Below, one piece after another: positions 1 to 5,843 of a stretch of 64,000 nucleotides of DNA. Below the pieces are notes generated by a model, which saw only the letters and a program-made list of their open reading frames with translations, ran no database searches and was not told where the DNA came from. Location: positions 1 through 64,000 of the forward strand of contig JAEZYS010000005.1 in NCBI GenBank assembly GCA_023418925.1, read 5' to 3'. Numbering within the stretch: position 1 is the stretch's first letter; each line of letters starts with the position of its first letter. Source of the DNA: Bacillota bacterium (lineage in GTDB: Bacteria; Bacillota; Clostridia; Oscillospirales; Ruminococcaceae). The translations under genes were made by a program, and so were the position numbers.

Positions 1-176
1 CTTTTCATTCAGTTCTTAAAAAAGAAGAAGTAAATCTTAACCGTTATTATGACTTCAAAGAAGCCTATTCAGCTATATTTGAATACATTGAATCCTGGTA
101 TAACAGGACTCGTGTTCATGGAAGCCTCAATTTCAGGACTCCTGATGCTGTTCACAAGGCCGCTTTGACTGCATAA
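1..176 (+). pseudogene. IS3-family transposase OrfB, C-terminal part (5' end outside window)
   Basis: Reading from base 3 gives 57 residues and a stop. They begin FHSVLKKEE and include WYNRTRVHGSLNFRTP, the typical end of an rve (DDE integrase) domain in IS150/IS3-type OrfB. The catalytic glutamate of the DDE triad normally lies in the ESFHSVLK motif, so the first readable residues fall just after it. Whether the gene is intact cannot be told, because the rest is off the left edge. The copy at about 2.9-3.6 kb lacks exactly this C-terminal part. Confidence 0.8.
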
Positions 177-209
177 TTTCTCGCTTTTTTTGTGTCTACT
201 TTATTGACA
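1..209 (+). mobile_element. Right end of an IS3-family insertion sequence, cut by the window edge
   Basis: Only the last part of the element is present. It holds the transposase C-terminus and then a terminal inverted repeat ending near base 209, which reads TGTCAATAAAGTAGACAC on the minus strand. That end aligns, with a 2-base gap, to the left end of the second element near 2617-2650 (AATAAAAAAGTGGACATG), so both pieces belong to the same or a very similar element type in the same orientation. The target duplication cannot be judged because the left end of this copy lies outside the window. Confidence 0.75.
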
Positions 210-241
210 TAGATCCAAAGACAGCTGTGTAAATAAAAAAT

Positions 242-271
242 GAGCAGGAACGACATTAGCCGAACCTGCTC
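242..271. terminator. Possible terminator downstream of the IS end
   Basis: GAGCAGG at 242-248 pairs with CCTGCTC at 265-271, with extra pairing inside the loop region. It is followed on the plus strand by TTATATTTT and preceded by an A-run that would serve the other strand. It lies just outside the IS end and may shield the sigma-factor cassette from IS transcription. The T-tract is weak. Confidence 0.45.
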
Positions 272-370
272 TTATATTTTAAAGTAATTTACTTAAGCTA
301 TAATAAAACAAATTATGAGTATATTTGTAATAATAAAATATCAAAAAATATTGAATAACAAAGAATGTTA

Positions 371-426
371 TGGTAAAATAAAATTACCTATGTTACAAAT
401 GTTGGTAATTCAATGTGGTAAAATAA
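371..426. repeat. Short direct and inverted repeats upstream of the ECF sigma gene
   Basis: The 11-mer TGGTAAAATAA occurs at 371-381 and again at 416-426. Between the two copies AATTACC (382-388) faces GGTAATT (404-410) as an inverted repeat. The stretch is part of the roughly 330-base AT-rich gap between the IS end and the sigma factor gene. No ORF is seen in the gap. The repeats could be regulator sites or part of a promoter region. Confidence 0.45.
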
Positions 427-433
427 TTTGATC

Positions 434-477
434 TATGGTATATTGTAACTTAGTGAAAACTATTACAGTATACCATA
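434..477. promoter_or_regulatory. 15-bp near-perfect inverted repeat ahead of the ECF sigma operon
   Basis: TATGGTATATTGTAA (434-448) is matched by the reverse complement of TTACAGTATACCATA (463-477) at 14 of 15 positions, with a 14-base spacer. It lies about 64 bases before the sigma factor start. There is no T-run after it, so a terminator is unlikely. An operator for a dimeric regulator, or a site overlapping the promoter, is the more natural reading. No clear sigma-A promoter boxes were identified here. Confidence 0.55.
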
Positions 478-540
478 AATTATATTTTTAAAAGCAACCC
501 AATACATGTCCTTATTATAGGCAAAAAGGAGAAGACAATT

Positions 541-1086
541 ATGTTGGCATTTTATTTACAAGCTTTAGACACTGAAGAAGATAAACATTTATTTGAGCAG
601 TTATATAATACTTATAAGCAGGATATGTATGCCGTTGCTTATAGTATTTTACATAACAGCCATGATGCAGAAGATGCTGTTCATCAGTCATTTTTACGAA
701 TTGCTAATAATCTTTCAAAAATTATTGAAGTTAAGTGTCCCCAAACGAAAGCTTTTATAGTTATTATAGTAAAGAACGTTTCTATCGATATATATAATTT
801 GAATAAAGGTAGCTGCATAATAGATGATAATATGCCTGAGCCCAAAGCTGAGTTGTTTGACAGTGAAGTAATGAACAAGCTTGACTTTGAATCTGCATTA
901 TATGCTCTTAAAGAAATAAATGAAAATTATCAGGAAATCATTTATTTACGGTATATGCAGTGTTTAACAGTTAAAGAAATATCTGCTGTACTCAATATAT
1001 CTACTGATAATGTCAAGAAACGTCTTACACGCGCAAAATCAGCATTAATGAGTATTATAAGCAAGGAGAAAGTATTCAATGAATAA
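541..1086 (+). CDS. ECF-type RNA polymerase sigma factor
   Basis: The 181-residue protein has the two-domain layout of extracytoplasmic-function sigma factors. Region 2 spans about residues 18-80, with HDAEDAVHQSFLRI matching the conserved DAEDxxQExF core. Region 4 spans about 125-172 and ends in a helix-turn-helix (TVKEISAVLNISTDNVKKRL). It would direct RNA polymerase to a small regulon. AGGAG a few bases ahead of the ATG supports the start. It overlaps the following membrane protein by 8 bases, the usual coupling between an ECF sigma factor and its anti-sigma factor. Its targets are unknown; autoregulation through the upstream palindrome region is possible but not shown. Confidence 0.9.
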   Translation: MLAFYLQALDTEEDKHLFEQLYNTYKQDMYAVAYSILHNSHDAEDAVHQSFLRIANNLSKIIEVKCPQTKAFIVIIVKNVSIDIYNLNKGSCIIDDNMPEPKAELFDSEVMNKLDFESALYALKEINENYQEIIYLRYMQCLTVKEISAVLNISTDNVKKRLTRAKSALMSIISKEKVFNE

Positions 1087-1744
1087 TGAAGTGTTTAAAA
1101 AAGCTATTGATGAAGCCCTCACACAGAAGTTTATTGACAGTGTACCTCTGATAGATAACCCACATGTTTTTTCTCGTGAGTTTGAAAGGAAAATGAGTAA
1201 GCTTATACGGTTAAGAAGAAAGCCTTTTTACATGATAATTAATACAGCTGGAAAGCGTGCAGCATGTCTTATAATTGGCATACTGGTAATTGCTATGACA
1301 ACAATTATGAGTGTTGAAGCTCTAAGAACAGCATTCTTTAATTTCTTTATAGAATTTTTTGATGATTATGCTACTGTACATTCAGTTGAGACAGAAAATA
1401 CTCCGGAGAATATCGAGGATATTTATGATATTACATACGACTTAAGTGATTACACAAATGCATTACAGGATTATAATAATTTATATAGGCATTTAATTTA
1501 TAACAATAAAGAGTACAGTATTGATTTTTTTCAATCTGTAAAAAAATCTGGATATTCAATTAATTCTGAAAAAACATTTATTTCATATGTTACTATTAAC
1601 GAATATCAGGCTCTTTATTATACAGATAATCATAACTATAATTACATCATGTGGGATAATGGGTATTATTTAATTACGATAGGAAGTAATATTAGTAAAG
1701 ATGAACTAATTAAGATAGCAGAATCTGTGCAAAAAGTAGAATAA
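1079..1744 (+). CDS. Membrane anti-sigma-like protein with a DUF4367-like C-terminal domain
   Basis: This 221-residue protein starts inside the end of the sigma factor gene. The N-terminal 60 residues are charged and cytoplasmic-looking. One hydrophobic segment follows (about 62-78, ACLIIGILVIAMTTIM), then an extracytoplasmic part. The C-terminal region has the look of DUF4367 (YSIDFFQS, ALYYTDNHNYNYIMW, GYYLITIGSNISKDELIKIA), a domain common in Firmicutes proteins coupled to ECF sigma factors. Role as the cognate anti-sigma or sensor is inferred from gene order, overlap and topology. It lacks an obvious zinc-binding HxxxCxxC anti-sigma motif. Confidence 0.75.
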   Translation: MNNEVFKKAIDEALTQKFIDSVPLIDNPHVFSREFERKMSKLIRLRRKPFYMIINTAGKRAACLIIGILVIAMTTIMSVEALRTAFFNFFIEFFDDYATVHSVETENTPENIEDIYDITYDLSDYTNALQDYNNLYRHLIYNNKEYSIDFFQSVKKSGYSINSEKTFISYVTINEYQALYYTDNHNYNYIMWDNGYYLITIGSNISKDELIKIAESVQKVE

Positions 1745-1836
1745 TAAAAATATATGTCCCTTTTTGTCTTTTTAAAAAGTTATTAGTATTGTAAGTATTA
1801 ACGCTTACAAATTATTATTTGGAAGGGGCATTTTAT

Positions 1837-2268
1837 ATGTTAAAGAAAATCATATTGGTTATTCTAGCAGCAGCATTATGTATGACAGTATTGGCTATAC
1901 CTGGTTCAGCATTATCGTTAAGCAGTGATACTAAAATTGCAACGCCATTCTTTTTGAAGTACACAAGTTATTGCGTAAGCTCCATAAGTACAGCTAACGG
2001 AAGGGCAGAATGCGCAAGTTATGTTACGGGTTATCAGAACGAAACAACAAAAATTTATATCGAACAAACTCTTCAAAGAAGAGGTACATACGGATGGATC
2101 AATGAACAAACATGGACAAGTACTACGAATTCATATTACGCATCTTTAACTAATTATAAATATAATCTCATTAGTGGAACTTATAGAGTAAAATCCTTTG
2201 TCAAAGTATATTCAGGTACAGATTATGAAACTATCACAACATACAGTTCTGAATCAACAGTATCCTAA
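1837..2268 (+). CDS. Small secreted protein of unknown function
   Basis: GGAAGGGG at 1821-1828 sits 8 bases before the ATG at 1837, so this start is preferred over the upstream TTG at 1819 that lies in the ribosome binding site. The 143-residue product begins MLKKIILVILAAALCMTVLA, a clean signal peptide with likely cleavage near PGSALS. The mature part, about 117 residues, is rich in Ser, Thr and Tyr and has two cysteines (SYCVSSI, AECASYV) that could form a disulfide. It resembles small secreted Clostridia proteins of the DUF6147 type, but this is recollection, not a search. As the third gene after a sigma/anti-sigma pair it is a candidate regulon member or signal. Confidence 0.75.
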   Translation: MLKKIILVILAAALCMTVLAIPGSALSLSSDTKIATPFFLKYTSYCVSSISTANGRAECASYVTGYQNETTKIYIEQTLQRRGTYGWINEQTWTSTTNSYYASLTNYKYNLISGTYRVKSFVKVYSGTDYETITTYSSESTVS

Positions 2269-2521
2269 AGAATTTGACGTCTTGTCACAAGACGAAGAAG
2301 AAAACTACTCTATAATTACAAAGCTTAATAAAATAAAAGACACGCTAATGAGTGTTAATAATGTGCTTAAAATTGATAATGTAATTGTAGATCATCTTAG
2401 TACTACGTTATTTATTTCTATCTCCGATGAAAAAATGATATCGGGAGTTAAATTTTTTCTTAAACAATTTCAATACAATAGCATTATTAACAAGTATGTT
2501 AAAATAATTTTGGTGTTTTAG
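2225..2521 (+). CDS. Hypothetical small protein overlapping the secreted-protein gene
   Basis: The reading frame opens inside the 3' end of the secreted-protein gene (44-base overlap) and runs to just before a strong terminator, so it is probably transcribed with the cassette. From the ATG at 2225, preceded by AGG with an 8-base spacer, it gives 98 residues. They have a charged N-terminus (PKEFDVLSQDEEEN) and a hydrophobic, alternating C-terminal half (VIVDHLSTTLFISISDEKM). No signal peptide or known domain was recognised. It could instead be the displaced end of a longer ancestral protein. Confidence 0.4.
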   Translation: MKLSQHTVLNQQYPKEFDVLSQDEEENYSIITKLNKIKDTLMSVNNVLKIDNVIVDHLSTTLFISISDEKMISGVKFFLKQFQYNSIINKYVKIILVF

Positions 2522-2550
2522 ATTTAGTGCAGTAAAATTGGATTTATTGA

Positions 2551-2598
2551 GGCAAATGAACCGTTAATTTAACAACGGCTTGTTTGCCTTATTTTTAT
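2551..2598 (+). terminator. Rho-independent terminator of the sigma-factor cassette
   Basis: GGCAAA pairs with TTTGCC and, further in, CCGTT pairs with AACGG, forming one stem from 2551 to 2588. It is followed by TTATTTTTAT. It lies 30 bases after the last ORF of the cassette and just before the left end of the second IS. Confidence 0.75.
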
Positions 2599-2682
2599 CA
2601 TGTATAATATACTGGTGTTAGAATAAAAAAGTGGACATGAAAAAGGCGACACGGTATAATAAAAACAAAGGAAGTGTTGACA

Positions 2683-2961
2683 ATGTCCGAAGGAAGCAAC
2701 AATCGTTATACAGAAGAATTCAAGAAACAGATTGTAGAACTGTATAACAAAGGAACACCAACCAGGAAACTAGCAGACGAATATGGCTTGATAGAACAGA
2801 CAATTTACAAGTGGATAAAACTTTACTCGCCACTCAAAATGGATGGCAGCGGCGGAATAAGTGTGAAAGAGTATCAAGCTTTACAGAAAAGGATTTCTGA
2901 ACTTGAACTGGAGAATGAAATATTAAAAAAAGCGACAGCCATATTCGCACGAAAGCCCTGA
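2683..2961 (+). CDS. IS3-family transposase OrfA
   Basis: The 92-residue product is a typical OrfA. A transposase_8/HTH domain (RYTEEFKKQIVELYNKG, TRKLADEYGLIEQTIYKWIK) is followed by a short coiled coil (ALQKRISELELENEILKKA). The ATG at 2683 has AAAGGAAG 8 bases upstream. The last helix overlaps an A7 run at 2925-2931 that reads A-AAA-AAA-G in this frame, a classical -1 slippery site. In the intact element it would produce the OrfAB fusion transposase. Confidence 0.85.
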   Translation: MSEGSNNRYTEEFKKQIVELYNKGTPTRKLADEYGLIEQTIYKWIKLYSPLKMDGSGGISVKEYQALQKRISELELENEILKKATAIFARKP

Positions 2962-3646
2962 AAGAAAAAATAGCTTTTATTCAGAAATTTAAGACAGAAT
3001 ATCCAATAAAAATAATGTGCAAGGTTCTTAAGGTAAACAGAAGTACTTACTACAAGCAGATAAATCATGTACTATCTGTCAGGGAAACTGAAGATCAGGT
3101 TCTTAAATCAGAAGTCAAGAAAATATTCCTTGAAAGTAAAAAACGTTATGGCGACCTAAAATACATAGAATTCTACTTGCAAGGGGTATCCGAGTAAGTA
3201 TCAAACGTGTACAGCGTAAGATGGCAATTATGGGGCTACGTTCTGTTGTAGTCAGAAAATACCGTTACTATACAAAATCAGCTGTAACAGAAGAAAGAAA
3301 AAATATACTTAATCAGGATTTCACTGCTGCTACAGTAAATCAGAAGTGGTGTACAGATATTACATATATTCATTCTGTAAATGACGGATGGACATATCTT
3401 GCTTCTGTAATGGATTTTTACAGCAAGAAAATCATTGGATGGTCATTTTCAAAGAAGATGACAACTGAGCTAGCCTTAAAAGCAGTACAGAACGCATGTC
3501 TTAATGTTAAAGATACTGAAGGCATTATTCTTCATAGTGATCTGGGATCACAGTATACAAGTGCACAGTTTGAAGAATATCTGAAATCAAAGGGCATAAA
3601 GCATTCATTCAGTCGGAAAGGCTGTCCTTATGACAATGCATGTATA
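2931..3646 (+). pseudogene. IS3-family transposase OrfB, frameshifted and truncated
   Basis: After the -1 slip the frame gives ALKEKIAFIQ and then CKVLKVNRSTYY, as in IS150-type OrfB. Near 3178 the reading moves to another frame: the family pattern GIRVSIKRVQRKM continues only after allowing one lost base around CTTGCAAGG. Downstream, the rve domain shows the first two catalytic acids (CTDITYI and HSDLGSQY). It stops being transposase after GCPYDNACI, so the third catalytic residue (Glu) is absent. Both defects make the protein inactive. Confidence 0.85.
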
Positions 3647-4198
3647 TTATATAATATCTTTAATGAATTTCTTGAAGATATTTCAGAGGATATACTTCCA
3701 AACGAGGCAACGGGATTTAAAGAAAGCAAAATATGGAATATGCTATACAACTTTCAGAAAGATGCTGCACTTGCTATAATTAACAAGCTTGAAAAATATA
3801 ATGGATGCATACTTGCAGATAGTGTTGGTCTTGGTAAAACTTTCACTGCTTTAGCAGTAATAAAGTATTATGAAACAAGGAATAAAACAGTTCTTGTTCT
3901 TTGTTCTAAAAAGCTCGGGAACAACTGGAATACATATAGAGATAACTATGTAAATAACCCTCTTTCAGATGATAGACTTAATTACAAGGTGCTTTACCAT
4001 ACTGATTTAGGCAGGAGCAGTGGCGAATCAAATGGAACAGATTTATCAAGACTTCGTTGGGAAACGTATGACCTTGTTGTTATTGATGAGTCACACAATT
4101 TTCGTAATGGTGGTAAAATTTCAGGAGAAGATAATGAAAAAGAAAATCGATATTTAAAACTTATTAATAGAGTTATTCGTAAAGGTGTAAGGACAAAT
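3647..4198 (+). pseudogene. Fragment of an SNF2-type DEAD/DEAH helicase
   Basis: The stretch continues the transposase frame but encodes the first motor domain of a superfamily 2 helicase. It has a Q-like FQKDAALAI segment, Walker A (ADSVGLGKT), motif Ia-like VLVLCSKKL, and a DESH Walker B box (VVIDESHNFRN). The match ends before motif III (SATP), where the next sequence is the 3' end of the MerR gene. It resembles the large phospholipase-D/helicase proteins found in bacterial defence islands, which run to roughly 1000 residues. Only about 180 remain, with neither the N-terminal nuclease nor the second motor domain. Confidence 0.75.
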
Positions 4199-4199
4199 G

Positions 4200-5018
4200 C
4201 TATTTCTTTTTTATCGGGTAACATACTTCTGTAACAAGTTCATCTGGATTCTGTGTCATTGCCTTGCTGACATGATAAATGCTGAATGCAGGACCATCAT
4301 AGTCATAGCCGTTATCCTTGACCCAGTTTGCAACAGCCTGGTTTACAGCATCAATCTTGTCATATGAACCCTTGTATGTTGCCGAAGCAACCTCTACGGC
4401 AGGAACTGTCTTGAACTTGACATGTTCTGTATCCTTGTAACTTCCCTTTACTGTTCCCTGAATTTCAACATCGCAATCGCTTTCCCTGTACCCCATATCA
4501 TGATAAATGGCAAGAGTATAGCAGTGTTCGGCAGGCTGAATATTTAAAGGAGCCGTTTCCTCCATAACTGTCTGCCAGAGTATACCCTCCTGGTCATATG
4601 CTGGAATAATCTTTCTTACGCTGAAAACATATCTTTCAGGTATAGTTTTTAATGTTACATTATAATTCATATAGTTTTCGTCCTTTCTCAATCTTTCAAT
4701 GGTGGTTTCAAGAAGCCGCAGACGCTGCTTGATATTGTAAGCTTCTGCAAGAGCTTCTGTATGTCTTACTGCAAGAAATTTTTCGAGGGCATCTGGATTA
4801 TCATACTGCTTTATAATTTCTGAAACGACTGAAAGGCTGAACCCCATATCTTTCAGAGATGTAATTCTCTCTGCGTCAGGGAGCTGATCCTCGTTATAAT
4901 AACGATAACCTGTAAAATCATCAATGCATTTCGGAACAAGCAGACTCATGTCATCATAATACCTCAGCATCCGGATGCTGATTCTTGACAGCCTTGAAAA
5001 ATCTCCTATTTTAAGCAT
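4200..5018 (-). CDS. MerR-family regulator with GyrI-like effector domain
   Basis: The 272-residue protein starts with a MerR winged helix (MLKIGDFSRLSRISIRMLRYYDD; GYRYYNEDQL). A coiled-coil dimerisation helix spans about residues 80-115. A GyrI-like small-molecule domain follows (about 120-270, ending TEVCYPIKKK), as in BmrR and TipAL. Such proteins sense drugs or metabolites and twist promoters with long spacers. GTGAGG precedes the ATG, and a 19-bp-spacer promoter lies upstream, suggesting autoregulation. Its stop codon directly abuts the helicase fragment, but the protein itself looks complete. Confidence 0.9.
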   Translation of the reverse strand: MLKIGDFSRLSRISIRMLRYYDDMSLLVPKCIDDFTGYRYYNEDQLPDAERITSLKDMGFSLSVVSEIIKQYDNPDALEKFLAVRHTEALAEAYNIKQRLRLLETTIERLRKDENYMNYNVTLKTIPERYVFSVRKIIPAYDQEGILWQTVMEETAPLNIQPAEHCYTLAIYHDMGYRESDCDVEIQGTVKGSYKDTEHVKFKTVPAVEVASATYKGSYDKIDAVNQAVANWVKDNGYDYDGPAFSIYHVSKAMTQNPDELVTEVCYPIKKK

Positions 5019-5060
5019 GATATTTACCTCACATATATATGTATTTCTGAGCTCAACTAT

Positions 5061-5091
5061 ATTATAAAGTATACCACAATGTAAGAGTCAA
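5061..5091 (-). promoter_or_regulatory. MerR-type promoter with 19-bp spacer
   Basis: On the minus strand TTGACT (5086-5091) and TATAAT (5061-5066) are separated by 19 bases. The normal spacing is 17. The 19-20-bp spacer, with CTTAC in the upstream half of the spacer, is the hallmark of promoters remodelled by MerR-family activators. It lies about 45 bases ahead of the MerR start, so the regulator probably controls its own gene. Confidence 0.75.
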
Positions 5092-5207
5092 GGGGTAATT
5101 TAAAATTCTTTTATATTTATTTTTTAGATAGTTATAAGCTGGGTGTCTCGTATAGACATTATGTATCATAGGGACGGTAATTCTGTTGGTATGCTGATAT
5201 TTTAAGA

Positions 5208-5238
5208 AACGGGCGGATATAAACTATATCCGCCCGTT
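5208..5238 (-). terminator. Terminator of the GyrI-like gene
   Basis: A perfect 14-bp stem (AACGGGCGGATATA with TATATCCGCCCGTT) with a 3-base loop lies a few bases after the stop of the minus-strand GyrI-like gene. It is followed on that strand by TTCTTAAAAT, a weak T-tract, so its efficiency is uncertain. It separates this gene from the MerR gene. Confidence 0.7.
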
Positions 5239-5241
5239 GTT

Positions 5242-5694
5242 CTATTTAATTGGAATACAGATCTCACATTTTCCTTCGTCATCCATTTTAAGCGTGTATC
5301 TTTCAACAGCAGGTTTTTCATCAGGAACAAAACCGTTTTCAGCAATTACCCTGTAAACATTCTGCCATGCTTCTGTTACTGCTTTTGCGGTATGACCCAC
5401 TTCAAAAACTGCATATTTTCCTCCCGGCAATGTGCGCACACTGATTTTATTGTCAGTAGGCGTATAACCATTGTTAACACAAATGCAGGCATCATATCTG
5501 CACTTTTCAGCCTCGGTTATTTCTGGATCATCCATAACAATTCCAAGAACAATACTTCCCTCATCAAGCAAACCGTTTTCTTCTGCATATGCCTTAAGAC
5601 TGTTCATGGTGTTGTGATTTTCCTCACCATAAGCTCCTGTCCGTCTTAAAAATGCAATGGTACATGCAGGGATATTTTCAACTTTCATCTTCAT
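5242..5694 (-). CDS. Stand-alone GyrI-like small-molecule-binding protein
   Basis: The 150 residues form a single GyrI-like/AraC effector-binding domain: MKVENIPACTIAFLRRTGAYG at the N-terminus, LGIVMDDPEIT, CRYDACICVN, GGKYAVFEVGHT in the middle and YTLKMDDEGKCEICIPIK at the end. Family members bind hydrophobic drugs or act as gyrase-protecting proteins like SbmC. AAAGGAT precedes the start. Together with the adjacent MerR protein, which carries the same fold as its sensor domain, it may sequester or hydrolyse the same ligand. That link is inference. Confidence 0.85.
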   Translation of the reverse strand: MKMKVENIPACTIAFLRRTGAYGEENHNTMNSLKAYAEENGLLDEGSIVLGIVMDDPEITEAEKCRYDACICVNNGYTPTDNKISVRTLPGGKYAVFEVGHTAKAVTEAWQNVYRVIAENGFVPDEKPAVERYTLKMDDEGKCEICIPIK

Positions 5695-5794
5695 AATAAT
5701 TTATCCTTTCAATGTTTGTTGACCGGTCTGTATACATCGTAAATCCATTAAAAATCAAAGTCAATACCTCATTTTATAAGACTACTTTTTGCAC

Positions 5795-5824
5795 AAAAAA
5801 GGTGCTCCATATTGAAGCACCTTT
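5795..5824 (-). terminator. Terminator after the isomerase/acyl-CoA synthetase gene
   Basis: AAAGGTGCT (5798-5806) pairs with AGCACCTTT (5816-5824). On the minus strand the stem is followed by a T-run, complementary to the A-run at 5795-5800. It lies about 20 bases after the fusion gene's stop codon. Confidence 0.8.
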
Positions 5825-5843
5825 ATAATAATATATAATGGTT

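Larger units (their letters stand above)
2617..3646 (+). mobile_element. IS3-family insertion sequence, 3' truncated
   Basis: The left inverted repeat (from about 2617, with AAAAAAGTGGACATGAAAAA) matches the right end seen at 190-209. An orfA with HTH and leucine-zipper-like coiled coil is followed by an orfB in the -1 frame. The element loses its sequence identity after the DNACI codons ending at 3646. The catalytic glutamate region, the orfB C-terminus and the right inverted repeat are all missing. It cannot move on its own. Confidence 0.85.

Noticed and set aside
1..2650. Active composite transposon bounded by two IS copies
   Set aside because: The left copy is cut by the window edge and the right copy is frameshifted and truncated, so mobility cannot be claimed.
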